DNA of 64,000 nt, from the NCBI GenBank assembly GCA_020831525.1, contig JAFIGH010000003.1, positions 1 to 64,000 of the forward strand, written 5' to 3'. Of this stretch, positions 1-8,139 are shown piece after piece. This DNA comes from Opitutales bacterium (GTDB lineage: Bacteria; Verrucomicrobiota; Verrucomicrobiia; Opitutales; Oceanipulchritudinaceae). The notes beneath the pieces are model-generated. The model was not told the DNA's origin and made no database searches. It saw only the letters and a program-made list of their open reading frames with translations. Position numbers and translations under genes: made by a program. How positions within the stretch are numbered: position 1 is the first letter of the stretch; each line of letters begins with the position of its first letter.

Positions 1-306
1 GACGGCGGGGATTCCGCGAACCCCCGCTGCCGCACAGCGACGCCGCACACGCCCGTGGCAATTTGCTTGCCGGGAGCGGGACAGGAACGTGGATTTGACG
101 GATGAGTTCTCCTCTCTCGACCGTTTCTGCACCGGTCTCTGTTCCCGGCATTCACTTTCCAGCGGGCGGATGCATTCGATGAACCGGTCTACCCTTGCCT
201 CGCGAAAGCGGCAGTGTTGGATGCGCAACGTTTCATCGGTTGGATGGACGTCCTCGCCGAATCGCGACGGCTTACTGGGACTATCTACCACGAATTCGAG
301 GAAAAG
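1..306. other. no gene supported at left edge
   Basis: I see no convincing gene here. A plus-strand reading frame is open from 106 up to the protease start at 307, but it has no good start codon and no recognisable motif. It may be decayed sequence or the protease leader. Confidence 0.4.
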
Positions 307-965
307 ATGATCGAGTTCTCCCTTTTCGGGTTTCCGGTGCGGGTGCATTGGAGCTTTTGGCTGCTGGCGTTTTTTCTGGGCGGCGGTTTCTATGCGCGCG
401 ATCCGGATGACTGGACCCGAGTTCTTGTCGCCATCGGAGTGATCTTTGTTTCGATCCTGGTTCATGAGCTGGGTCATGCCTTTGCCGGGAGGCACTACCG
501 GGCGCGCCCCGAAATCATGCTCCTCGGGACCGGCGGATTGTGTTCTCTGCCGGGAACGCGGTTCACGCGCCCACAGCACATCTTCGTGAGCTTTGCGGGG
601 CCGCTGGCGGGGTTTGCGCTGGCGGCGCTGCTGTATGTCGCGGCGGGCGCTGTCCCGCACCACCAGACGCTGCTGCGGCAGGCGGTGGCCATCGGGCTCT
701 TTGTAAACATCGTCTCGAACGTGCTGAACCTGCTGCCGATCTCCCGCTCGATGGCGGTCAGATCCTGCGGGACATCCTCGGCCCCTCCTATGGTCAACTT
801 GTACGGTGGACGGGCGCGGCGACGGGAGCGATCCTTGCCGTCCTGGCGTTCACCAACGGTTTCATCTTTGCGGGCGTAATCGCCGCGGCTCTGGCTTACG
901 CCAACTTTCAGGGGTCGACGATCGAAGGCGGAGTGAAGACCGACGACGACCGGCGGAGGCGCTGA
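307..965 (+). pseudogene. M50 site-2 protease family protein, frameshifted
   Basis: This is a membrane-embedded zinc metalloprotease of the M50 family (SpoIVFB/rhomboid-like S2P group). The N-terminal part begins at ATG 307, preceded by a GAGG at 298-301. It has the short 'FPVRVHW' opening typical of the family, then a hydrophobic helix, then the zinc motif HELGH at about residues 53-57. Further helices follow, up to NLLPI. The second conserved motif, PLDGGQIL (carrying the third zinc ligand Asp), is present at about 749-772 but in another frame. Reading passes from one frame to the other at the C run near 746-749, and one extra C would restore NLLPISPLDGGQIL. The remaining helices run to a stop at 965. 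This is either a real single-base deletion or a sequencing or assembly error in the homopolymer. As written, the gene is broken. Confidence 0.8.
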
Positions 966-1184
966 GCCTAACTGTATAGCCAGAGCGCGCTCCGTATTTG
1001 CCGGATTTTGCAATCGGGTGGCGGAAGCGGGGCAGGCGTGTCATGATGTGCATCGCCGGGTGCTCCCGATAGCGTTCGAGGATGGGCCGGTAGTGGGCGT
1101 CCAGCACCGCCGCAAAGCGGGGCGGTTGCGGGGAGAGCCTGGGGCGGGAGGAGGATGGCGTGTTCATAATGTTCCGGGAGATTT

Positions 1185-1589
1185 TCAATTGATGCGCCGC
1201 AGAAACTCGACTGGCGCGAGGATGGGAATGCCCCGATACGCTCCCAGCGGGAGCAGATGCTTTTTGTCCCCGCTCACAATGGCATCGGCCTGCGCCGCGA
1301 GCGCGCACTCGAGGACCATTTCATCGAAGGGGTCAGGTGTCGCACCTGTGGCCCGCTCGACCGGAAATACCATTTCTCCACTCGCGCGGAGCAAAGCGAC
1401 CCAGTCAACATGCAAGCGATCGCCGTAAACGGAAAGCAACTCCTCAAATGTCTCCTCGTATTCGGTCAAAAGCGGAGGGCTGATCGCGGCACGCACGCGA
1501 GCGGTGGCCCATGCCGCGAGGCACTCGAAAGGAGGCCCCCGCCAAAAACAGGCACTTACCACGACATTCGTGTCGAAAACCACCCTCAT
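1185..1589 (-). CDS. PIN-domain toxin of a type II TA pair
   Basis: This is a 134-aa PIN-domain protein, expected to be a Mg-dependent RNase toxin. It opens with VVFDTNVVVSACFW (first acidic residue in FDTN), has a central Glu in LLTEYEETF, and ends with DPFDEMVLECALAAQ and IVSGDKKHLL, the C-terminal acidic cluster of the family. It belongs to the 'putative TA toxin, PIN family' type (COG1569-like). Its start overlaps the stop of the upstream AbrB-type antitoxin by ATGA (1586-1589), so the two are translationally coupled. All catalytic positions look intact. The RNA target cannot be inferred. Confidence 0.88.
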   Translation of the reverse strand: MRVVFDTNVVVSACFWRGPPFECLAAWATARVRAAISPPLLTEYEETFEELLSVYGDRLHVDWVALLRASGEMVFPVERATGATPDPFDEMVLECALAAQADAIVSGDKKHLLPLGAYRGIPILAPVEFLRRIN

Positions 1590-1846
1590 CCCCGGGAGGC
1601 ACGCCGACGCACGCGCCCGATGGCGGCATCCACGGCGTGCTCATGCTCATCCGCATACTGGGGCAGCTTCCGGCCCTCCTTCATCAAACGCCGAATCCGC
1701 GCGGTGTCCAGGGGCTCCGGCTTCCGCAGCACGATCATGCCCCCCGAATACCCCACCTCCAATTCATCACCGGGGGCGATCCGCGCCATGGTCCGCAGCG
1801 ACTTGGGGATGACCATTTGCCCTTTGCTTGATACTTTGGTAAGCAT
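1586..1846 (-). CDS. AbrB/MazE-type antitoxin
   Basis: An 86-aa SpoVT-AbrB swapped-hairpin DNA-binding protein. The N-terminus, MLTKVSSKGQMVIPKSLR, is the classic AbrB strand-turn motif, followed by GDELEVGYSGGMIVLRKP. The C-terminal 35 residues are charged and probably hold the PIN toxin. It neutralises the toxin encoded immediately downstream (ATGA overlap) and probably autoregulates through the perfect palindrome abutting its start codon. Confidence 0.9.
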   Translation of the reverse strand: MLTKVSSKGQMVIPKSLRTMARIAPGDELEVGYSGGMIVLRKPEPLDTARIRRLMKEGRKLPQYADEHEHAVDAAIGRVRRRASRG

Positions 1847-1847
1847 G

Positions 1848-1867
1848 AAGTAGGATAAAACCTACTT
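1848..1867 (-). promoter_or_regulatory. palindromic operator next to the antitoxin start
   Basis: AAGTAGG and CCTACTT form 7-bp perfect inverted arms around a 6-bp AT-rich spacer, ending one base upstream of the antitoxin ATG. The position and symmetry suit an AbrB-type autoregulatory operator. Binding is inferred, not shown. Confidence 0.55.
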
Positions 1868-1905
1868 TTCTGCCGTTGTCAAGATGAACAGGAATTGCGC
1901 TGGAC

Positions 1906-2160
1906 CTACCGTTCGAACCGCAGCCAGCATGCGGCGCGCATGGGGACCTCACAACTGACCGTGCCCTTCAGGGTCATCTTTTCGCAGGAAAGCACATCGA
2001 TACCGCTCGTGTATTCCGCATCAAAGCAGTCGATCAAGGCGAGAGTGCGCGGGGCGTCATTGACGAAGAAGTAATGATCGGACTTCGCACACCTTCGCCT
2101 CCAGGCGAGCAGTGCCGATGTTCGCCAGCCCTGCTGCCGTTCGGCACCCACGATGTCCAC
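1906..2160 (-). pseudogene. remnant of a glycoside hydrolase C-terminal domain
   Basis: The minus-strand reading frame ending at 1906 contains LLAWRRRCAKSDHYFFVNDA and then a beta-strand-rich tail with IDCFDAEYTSGIDVLSCEKM and a terminal WLRF. This resembles the last beta-sandwich domain of GH42-like or related glycosidases, where a sugar-hydrolase tail reads '..DHYFFLND..' and ends in a hydrophobic strand. No catalytic domain precedes it: the sequence upstream runs into the end of the fucosidase gene. I read it as a 3' remnant of a deleted hydrolase gene of the same operon. The family assignment is tentative. Confidence 0.35.
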
Positions 2161-2279
2161 CAACAACCGGGGGCTTCCTTCTACGCTCTTCGAGCCTCCC
2201 TCCTTCGCGCGCGCATTACGGAGAACACGCGGCGGACAGGAAAGCACCCCGGCTACGTCTGGATCCGATGCCCGCGGCC

Positions 2280-3563
2280 TCAGAAAACCTCCCCTTGATG
2301 AAACTGCGGGTAATCCGAGACGAATCGGTACACAGGTTCCTCCTCGAAGACGAGTACGAAAACGGCGATACCGGCATGCGTGTCCGGACTCTTTTCAGGC
2401 AGATTTTTCAGCCGGATGCGATGGCCCTGCTGTTCAAAATCAACGGGGCTTCCGTCCTTTACGAGAGAGGCGCTCAACACCTTTGTTTTGAAGCCGCCGA
2501 TGAACATTTCCCCGTTCCGCGGCCAGACCCAGTTCCACAAGTAGACCTTGTTGCCTTCAAAGGAGGCACCGCAGAGGCCATGGTGGAAGGGGCTTTTGGT
2601 TTTTTGTTTTTTTTTGTAAACCGCCTTCCCGTTTTCGCGGAGCCAATTGCCCACGGTGGTGAGGGGTTCGACGGCTTCCGGGGGCACGTCTCCCTCCGGC
2701 GTAGGTCCGATATTGAGGAGCAGGTTGCCACCCCCGGCGGTGGCGGTGTTGAGCATCCGGATAAGACGCTGGGCGTTGTAGCTGTAAGGGAGGACCTGCT
2801 CCGAATCCATGTATCCCCAACTGAGGCCGTTGAAGGTCATGCAGGCCTCCCAGTCCCGGTCTGTGGCCGTCATGTGCTCCTCCGGGGTGCCAAAGTCTTC
2901 GTCCAGCTTGCTCCGGTTGTTGATGAGAATGTGCGGCTGGAGTTCCCGCAGCTTTTGATTCCGTTCGAGCGAATTCCATCCTTCGTGGTTTTCCATGGGA
3001 CGCGGGACATCGTACCACAAAATGTCGATTTTTCCGTATTGTGTGAGCAGCTCCTCGTTCAAGCTCTGGATATAAGCGACGAAGCGGGCGCGCGCCTGTG
3101 AATCAAAGGCGCACCGCCAGCCGTCGGGGTGATGCCAGTCCATGAGCGAGGAGTAAAACCCGATCTTGAGATCATATTCCCGGCAGGCATCCACAAATTC
3201 CTTCACGATGTCGCGTGTAGGTCCGAAATTGACGGAGTTGTAGGGATTGGTCTTGGAGTCCCACAGGCTGAAGCCCTCGTGGTGCCGGGTTGTGAGGACC
3301 ATGTACTTCATGCCCGCTTTTTTCGCGAGGGCAGCCCACTCGCGGGGGGCGCCGGGCCTGGGCTTGAACTGGTCGGCGAGCTTTTCGTAATCCCCGACGT
3401 TCCAGTTTTCCAGTGCCATGGCCCATTCATTCCGTGCGAGGAGGGCGTAGAGGCCGAAGTGGACGAACATCCCGAAGCGGGCTTCCCGCCACCAGGCCAT
3501 GCGTTCGTCGCGGGTGGCCGCGGTCGCGCGTTCGTATTCAGGTTTGCTGAGGAGTTTTGTCAT
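2280..3563 (-). CDS. alpha-L-fucosidase, GH29
   Basis: A 427-aa GH29 enzyme that hydrolyses alpha-L-fucosides with retention. Visible family motifs are FGMFVHFGLYA (about 30-40), TTRHHEGFSLW (91-101), YSSLMDWHHPD (137-147) and KIDILWYD (178-185), where the final Asp (D185) sits at the nucleophile position. A small beta-sandwich with an NLLLNIGPTPEG motif follows. There is no signal peptide, so it probably acts on imported oligosaccharides in the cytoplasm or is exported by another route. It lies 4 bp downstream of the sulfatase stop and ends the carbohydrate operon, which suggests a fucosylated, sulfated substrate. Confidence 0.93.
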   Translation of the reverse strand: MTKLLSKPEYERATAATRDERMAWWREARFGMFVHFGLYALLARNEWAMALENWNVGDYEKLADQFKPRPGAPREWAALAKKAGMKYMVLTTRHHEGFSLWDSKTNPYNSVNFGPTRDIVKEFVDACREYDLKIGFYSSLMDWHHPDGWRCAFDSQARARFVAYIQSLNEELLTQYGKIDILWYDVPRPMENHEGWNSLERNQKLRELQPHILINNRSKLDEDFGTPEEHMTATDRDWEACMTFNGLSWGYMDSEQVLPYSYNAQRLIRMLNTATAGGGNLLLNIGPTPEGDVPPEAVEPLTTVGNWLRENGKAVYKKKQKTKSPFHHGLCGASFEGNKVYLWNWVWPRNGEMFIGGFKTKVLSASLVKDGSPVDFEQQGHRIRLKNLPEKSPDTHAGIAVFVLVFEEEPVYRFVSDYPQFHQGEVF

Positions 3564-3567
3564 GGGT

Positions 3568-4953
3568 TTAAGGGGTGTTGGAGTGGGGGAGTTTCATTTG
3601 TTGCCCGAGATTATCGAGGGTTTCGCGGTGGGCGGGATCGTCGGCAAGGTTGCGGGTTTCGTAGGGGTCCTGTTCGAGGTTGAAGAGCTGCGTCGTGCGG
3701 ACACCTGCGACGTGGTAATCGATCCGCTTGAAGCCATCCCGGCGAACGGCCCGCTGCACGTCCCTGTAGGCAAAATGGAGGACGTCGCGGATGGACACGG
3801 AAGGGTCGCGCATGGCGGGAACGAGGCTGTGGCCTTCGACGGTCCCGGGCGTATCCGCTCCGGCGAGTTCGCAGAGGGTGGGGAAGACGTCGGACAGGGC
3901 GCAGAGGGTGGCGGCCCTTTGATTTTCCGGCACGCCGGGGCCGCGAAAGATGAGCGGCACGCGGAGGCTGTGGTCGTAGAGGTTCTGCTTGCCCATGAGG
4001 CCGTGTTGGCCAACGGCTAGGCCGTGGTCGGCAAAGAAGACGACGAGGGTGTTGTCGGCTTGGCCGCTTTCATCGAGGGCGTCGAGGACGCGGCCGACCT
4101 GTTCGTCGACATAGGCAATGAGGGCGTAGTAGTCGGCGAGGTGCTGGCGAATGCGTTCCGGTTGGCGGGGGTGGGCTTCGAGGAGTTCGTCGCGCACGAG
4201 CAGTTCGCCGTTGTCGAAGTGATGCTGGATGGCGAAGTTCGGCGGGAGGGTCACCGTGCCGGCGTTGTAGTGCTCGCGGAAGCGGCTGGGGTATTGGCGG
4301 GGATCGTGGGGGGCGATGTGGGCGAGGTAGAGGAGGAAGGGTTTGCCGCCGCGGCCTTCGTTTGAAGCCGGGTAGTCGCGGAGAAAGTCGACCGCCGCAT
4401 CGGTGAAGACCTCGGCCGAGTGGCGTCCGCCCTCCTTGCAGGTTTCGAAGGGGGCGGTGAAGGGCGCGAGGGGCGGGTCGTGGAAGCCGCCGTTCGGATC
4501 GTATCGGCCCTGGGGATCGTAGTCGTGCACAGGGATGTGCCAGTGGCCGTTGCAGGCCTCATACCAGCCTTCCTTTTCCTTGAAGCCGAAGATGCGGGCA
4601 CCGGTGGAAAAGCAGCGGGCGTGGGCGGCTCGGTCCTGATGCCATTTGCCGATGTGGGCGGTGGTGTAGCCGCGGGCGCGGAACCATTCGGGCAGAGCGG
4701 TGTGTTCGGGGGGAATGCGCTCGCCCCGGTCTTCCAGGGAGGAGAGGGTGCGGCCGGTCAGCATCATGGCCCGGCTGGGGATGCAGACGGCGACGTGGTC
4801 GGCACCGAGGTTGTGGGCGTGGGTGAAGGCGGTGCCGCCGCGCACGAGGCGGTCGAGGTTGGGCGTGGCGATTTCTTTGTTACCGAGGGCGGAGAGGGTG
4901 TCGAATCGCTGGTCGTCCGTCTGGATGATGAGGATGTTGGGCTTCGTTTTCAT
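3568..4953 (-). CDS. type I sulfatase (S1 family)
   Basis: A 461-aa sulfatase. I place the start at 4953 because the core begins directly with MKTKPNILIIQTDDQR, whose DD pair binds the metal; the upstream in-frame extension is not sulfatase-like. The catalytic signature is CIPSR at residues 57-61; Cys57 must be oxidised to formylglycine by a maturase not present here. GKWH (about 101) and the C-terminal FFADHGLAVGQHG metal/substrate region are intact. No signal peptide is evident. Located between the GH28/lyase genes and the fucosidase, it presumably removes sulfate esters from the same glycan. Confidence 0.93.
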   Translation of the reverse strand: MKTKPNILIIQTDDQRFDTLSALGNKEIATPNLDRLVRGGTAFTHAHNLGADHVAVCIPSRAMMLTGRTLSSLEDRGERIPPEHTALPEWFRARGYTTAHIGKWHQDRAAHARCFSTGARIFGFKEKEGWYEACNGHWHIPVHDYDPQGRYDPNGGFHDPPLAPFTAPFETCKEGGRHSAEVFTDAAVDFLRDYPASNEGRGGKPFLLYLAHIAPHDPRQYPSRFREHYNAGTVTLPPNFAIQHHFDNGELLVRDELLEAHPRQPERIRQHLADYYALIAYVDEQVGRVLDALDESGQADNTLVVFFADHGLAVGQHGLMGKQNLYDHSLRVPLIFRGPGVPENQRAATLCALSDVFPTLCELAGADTPGTVEGHSLVPAMRDPSVSIRDVLHFAYRDVQRAVRRDGFKRIDYHVAGVRTTQLFNLEQDPYETRNLADDPAHRETLDNLGQQMKLPHSNTP

Positions 4954-4997
4954 GGCGTGGGCGCATGGAGAATCGAGTGCGGGAGATCGGCGGGAAT

Positions 4998-5053
4998 GAT
5001 GGGGCTCAAGCTTCCAGCGGGAAAGCATTGCATCGACAAGATGAGGCACGAAT
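4998..5053. repeat. REP-like palindromic repeat, copy A
   Basis: This diverged copy of a ~60-bp element recurs at 5500-5560 and 17171-17237. Shared blocks include GATGGGGCTCA, GCTTCCAGCG, AAAGCATTG and CAAGATG. It lies just downstream of the truncated ParE-like toxin start. Confidence 0.6.
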
Positions 5054-5149
5054 CAGGCGGAGCCCAAACCGTTTTCCTCGGTCGCCTGGTTCGGAATTCT
5101 TGCTCGTTCGAAAAGTTTGCTTGGGTTCCGTGTCGTATGGAAAACGTAT

Positions 5150-5225
5150 CCTTTTCCTCATACCACCAGTAGGCTTCACCAATATCGGATTCAACCTCCG
5201 GGAGAAAGATCACGGCCCTAGCCAT
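5150..5225 (-). pseudogene. truncated ParE/RelE-type toxin
   Basis: The reading frame from ATG 5225 encodes MARAVIFLPEVESDIGEAYW and then WYEEK, the exact N-terminal strand and helix of ParE-family toxins. After about residue 25 the similarity stops, and the frame continues through unrelated sequence and REP copy A. It lacks the beta-sheet carrying the toxin's active surface, so it should be inactive. It starts 5 bases before the end region of the antitoxin, in the normal operon arrangement. Confidence 0.65.
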
Positions 5226-5436
5226 GACCAGCCCGAATTCTTCCCTTTACCTGTTTCCACGAAAGCGCAGAGGTAGGGTTTCTTTCGAACCGCACGCGTC
5301 GAAGCCTGAATTCCTCAACAACTTGCGGATAATCTGGCAGCGCCATCTGGTCCGCTGCGATCGAGTCCCAAAGATCCTCGACCAACTGGAGTCTTTCAGG
5401 GACGGATAGGGTCTTTAATTCTGTGATCGCACTCAT
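5218..5436 (-). CDS. addiction-module antitoxin, small alpha-helical type
   Basis: A 72-aa protein opening with MSAITELKTLSVPERLQLVE and DLWDSIAAD. This is the hallmark of the putative addiction module component family (TIGR02574-like) that pairs with ParE/RelE toxins. It ends in ALSWKQVKGRIRAG, the toxin-binding tail of the family. Its toxin is truncated, so this antitoxin is effectively orphaned. The pair sits inside the carbohydrate operon between GH28 and the sulfatase, flanked by two REP-like copies. Confidence 0.8.
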   Translation of the reverse strand: MSAITELKTLSVPERLQLVEDLWDSIAADQMALPDYPQVVEEFRLRRVRFERNPTSALSWKQVKGRIRAGHG

Positions 5437-5499
5437 GCCATAAGCCTGCGGAAATTCGACATGGATTCAAGTGACAAAATTTCTATTCCGAACCGCTTT

Positions 5500-5560
5500 G
5501 ATGGAGCCCATGCTTCCAGCGTAAAAGCATTGCTGCGCGCAAGATGCGTGCGGCCCCCTC
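5500..5560. repeat. REP-like palindromic repeat, copy B
   Basis: Contains GATGGAGCC, GCTTCCAGCG, AAAGCATTGCTGCGCGCAAG and ATGCGTGCGGCCCC. The segment GCGCGCAAGATGCGTGC forms a hairpin. It ends a few bases from the GH28 stop codon. Confidence 0.65.
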
Positions 5561-5565
5561 AGGCT

Positions 5566-6885
5566 TCATTGCCGGGCCTCCTCTTGAGTCGAAGTGACGT
5601 CCTCCAACACCACAGTGGCGCGTGCGTCGAGTGCTTCGGTGCGGAGGTCGAGGTCGCGCAGGCTGAAGTTGCGGATGTGGCGGGCATAGAGTCCGCTCGC
5701 GGGGAGAACCTGCTTGAAGCAGTAATACTCGGGCCAATGCCCGCCGAGGTTTTCCGGGATCAGTTCGGGAATGCCGCCCGTTTGCACGTCGACCTCCGCG
5801 ACTCCGCCGGCGCTCCACAGCCGGATGCCGGAGAGGGACACGTCTTCGATGAGGCCGCCGGGAACGCCCGTGAGGACGAGGTGGCTGTCGGGACCACCGG
5901 CGGTGTTATCGATGAGGAGGTTTTCAAAGCGCATTCGCCGCAGCCGGCCGATCGGGGGCAGCCCCTCCGGCGCGTCCACACAGCAGCGCTGCCGCCCGAG
6001 GGTCATGAAGACCGGGCGGGGAACCCGCCGCATGACGAGATTCGAGAAGGTCATGTTGCGCATGTCCGCGCCCTCGCAGACCTGGATCTTCAGTCCGGCG
6101 TCGCCGATGTCGCGGAAGGTGCAGTTGGACACGCAGAGGCCGTCGAAGTCGCCGCGCGAGAGGAGGCCGATGCGCAGCCCGGCCCATTTGCTGCAGAAGG
6201 TGCAATTCGTGACGACGATGTCCCGGCAGGGGCGGTCCACGCGGGAGGTTTGCAGGCAGATGCAGTCATCGCTTGTATCGAAGGAGCTGTTGGCGACGCG
6301 AACGTCCTCGCACCCGTCGAAGTCGAGGCCGTCGCCGTTGTCATTCACCCGGCTGTGGATGCGGATGCCGTCGACGGTGATGTGGCGGCAGTAGAGCCAG
6401 GCCGACGTCCAGCCGGCGGGGTCGCGCAGGGTGAGGTCGCGGAGGCGGAGGTCGCGGCATTCGATGAGGCGGAGGAGCATGGGACGGTTGCGCTCCGGAT
6501 CGTCGGCGTTGGGGAAGGCGGCCCCGTTGCCGTCGATCACGCCGTCGCCCGAGAAGGAAATCTGCTCCGCGTCGCGGGCGAAAAGCAGGCAGCGGTCCAT
6601 TTCCGGTTCGCCGCGGTACATGTTTTTGCCACAGCCTTCGGCGTAGTCGCGAAAGTCGGAGCTGCCCCGCAGGACCGCCCCGGAGGCGACGCGCAGGTGC
6701 ACGCGGCTCCTAAGGAAAAGGGTGCCGGTGAGAAAGACGCCGCCCGCGATGAGGACGGTGCCCCCGCCGGATTCCGCGCAGGCATCGATGGCCGCCTGAA
6801 TTTCGGTGGTGTTGACGCGGTGTCCATCGCCCAAGGCCCCGAAGGCACGGACGTCGTGGGTTTCAGGGGGAGTCAAAGCGGTCAT
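5566..6885 (-). CDS. GH28-family polygalacturonase-like hydrolase
   Basis: A 439-aa right-handed beta-helix protein. It opens with VRAFGALGDG and NTTEIQAAIDAC, the standard start of pectin-lyase-fold GH28 enzymes. NDNGDGLDF (181-189) matches the catalytic N-x-D block and SFDTSDDCI (201-209) the catalytic DD pair. The canonical GHG block is altered (AGLRIG), as in many bacterial exo-acting relatives. There is no signal peptide. It probably removes galacturonic or related uronic-acid residues. The start overlaps the upstream lyase stop by ATGA (6882-6885), so the two genes are co-translated. Confidence 0.88.
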   Translation of the reverse strand: MTALTPPETHDVRAFGALGDGHRVNTTEIQAAIDACAESGGGTVLIAGGVFLTGTLFLRSRVHLRVASGAVLRGSSDFRDYAEGCGKNMYRGEPEMDRCLLFARDAEQISFSGDGVIDGNGAAFPNADDPERNRPMLLRLIECRDLRLRDLTLRDPAGWTSAWLYCRHITVDGIRIHSRVNDNGDGLDFDGCEDVRVANSSFDTSDDCICLQTSRVDRPCRDIVVTNCTFCSKWAGLRIGLLSRGDFDGLCVSNCTFRDIGDAGLKIQVCEGADMRNMTFSNLVMRRVPRPVFMTLGRQRCCVDAPEGLPPIGRLRRMRFENLLIDNTAGGPDSHLVLTGVPGGLIEDVSLSGIRLWSAGGVAEVDVQTGGIPELIPENLGGHWPEYYCFKQVLPASGLYARHIRNFSLRDLDLRTEALDARATVVLEDVTSTQEEARQ

Positions 6886-8051
6886 GGTGTGGCGGAGTGG
6901 GTGAGGTGGACGCGGTGGGCGGGAAGGTCGGGGTCGATGGTGGCGGCGGTTTCGAGGAGGACCGGGTCGCGGAAGCTGTAACCGGCCATGGCCAGGAGCG
7001 CGGCCGTATGCGGCTGCCAGTGGGCGTGTTCCTTGTAGCTGACGTCTCGCTCACCGGTGGCGAGATCGCGCAGAAAATCCACCCCGGCCCGAATGGAGCG
7101 GCCGTCGGGGCTGCGGTAGGCGTGAAGATCGATTCCGAGGCGGGCGGACATGTCGGCAAGCTGCAGGAAACCGCGGAGGTTCATGGTCGTGTAGATGAGC
7201 GCGTTGGCCCGGCGCAGTTCGCGCGGCTGGGAACCGTCCGCCTCGATCTGCTCGCGGATTTTGTGGGGGACCCGCGTGAGGACCGCGCGGGCGACGGCGG
7301 GCTGCCCCACGTAGAGGGCGATGCGCGCGACCAGTTGGTCGAAATAGACGCCGTGGTTGTTGTGGAAGGTGGTGATGTAGAGGGGGTAGGGATGGCTTTG
7401 CAGCCAGTCGAGCAGGCGCGCAAAAAAGCCGCGCAGCGCGTCGGCATCGACCTTCGGCAGATCGCCGGTCCACTCCAGCAGTTCGGCCGATTCGAGCATG
7501 GGCGGAATGAAGAGGGCCGACTCGATGATGCCCCAGGGGCGGCCGTGGCACTGGCCGGGGACGTGCTGGCCGAAGTTCAGGTTCGGGTTCATGCCCGTTT
7601 CCGGATCGAGGTACCAGTGGTGGAGGAGGCGGGCGGCGTGGCCTCCGTGCTCCCGGTTGCGGAAGAGGAAGGCGGAGAGGGCAAGGGTCGTAACGGCGTT
7701 GGAGAGGCGGTGCAGGGGCTCCTGATCGTAGTTGTCGCACTCGGGATTCCGTTTGCCGTCGATTTCGATCCAGGGCAGCCCGTCCGCGCGTTTGGGATCG
7801 GGCCAAACATAGGTGGCGATCGACTGGTAGTCCTTCGGGTCGCCGGAGGGAGGCGGGGCGGCCTTGTCGGTGACCGAGACCGGGGCAAAACCCGCCGCGC
7901 TTTCCGCCTCTTCGCGCAGATGGGCGAGGGGCCGGGCGAGTTCCGCGTGGTCGGCGCTTTCCGGGTCGGCCGCCGCCTCGGCAGCGCGGAAAAGGGTCGG
8001 CCGGGAAAAACGGTAAAGGTTCGGATAGAGAGGGGAAGTCGGATGGGGCAT
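6882..8051 (-). CDS. alginate-lyase-family polysaccharide lyase (PF05426 type)
   Basis: A 389-aa (alpha/alpha)-toroid lyase. YQSIATYVWPDP (75-86) is the N-terminal block typical of the family, and TFHNNHGVYFDQ (228-239) holds the conserved Asn-His and a Tyr expected at the active site. This group cleaves uronic-acid polysaccharides by beta-elimination; members include alginate and glucuronan lyases (PL38-like), and the exact substrate cannot be read from sequence. It has no signal peptide, is the first gene of the operon and overlaps GH28 by 4 bp. The terminator of the preceding gene ends only ~27 bp upstream of the start, leaving little room for its own promoter. Confidence 0.8.
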   Translation of the reverse strand: MPHPTSPLYPNLYRFSRPTLFRAAEAAADPESADHAELARPLAHLREEAESAAGFAPVSVTDKAAPPPSGDPKDYQSIATYVWPDPKRADGLPWIEIDGKRNPECDNYDQEPLHRLSNAVTTLALSAFLFRNREHGGHAARLLHHWYLDPETGMNPNLNFGQHVPGQCHGRPWGIIESALFIPPMLESAELLEWTGDLPKVDADALRGFFARLLDWLQSHPYPLYITTFHNNHGVYFDQLVARIALYVGQPAVARAVLTRVPHKIREQIEADGSQPRELRRANALIYTTMNLRGFLQLADMSARLGIDLHAYRSPDGRSIRAGVDFLRDLATGERDVSYKEHAHWQPHTAALLAMAGYSFRDPVLLETAATIDPDLPAHRVHLTHSATP

Positions 8052-8068
8052 GGGGTTGTCTTAGGCTG

Positions 8069-8111
8069 GAAAAAAGAGAATGCCCACCCCAAAAGAGAGG
8101 GGCGGGCATTC
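8069..8111 (-). terminator. intrinsic terminator of the PEP-CTERM gene
   Basis: A 13-bp stem (8078-8090 with 8099-8111, one mismatch) with an 8-nt loop, followed on the minus strand by TCTTTTTT. It separates the PEP-CTERM gene from the lyase operon. Confidence 0.85.
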
Positions 8112-8139
8112 ATAGGGGATCACAAAATCGCTGGACCGT

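Noticed and set aside
862-1167. Minus-strand frame starting MNTPSSSRPRLSPQPPRF
   Set aside because: No family similarity or good ribosome-binding site, and it overlaps the protease 3' end antisense. It cannot be excluded as a small gene.
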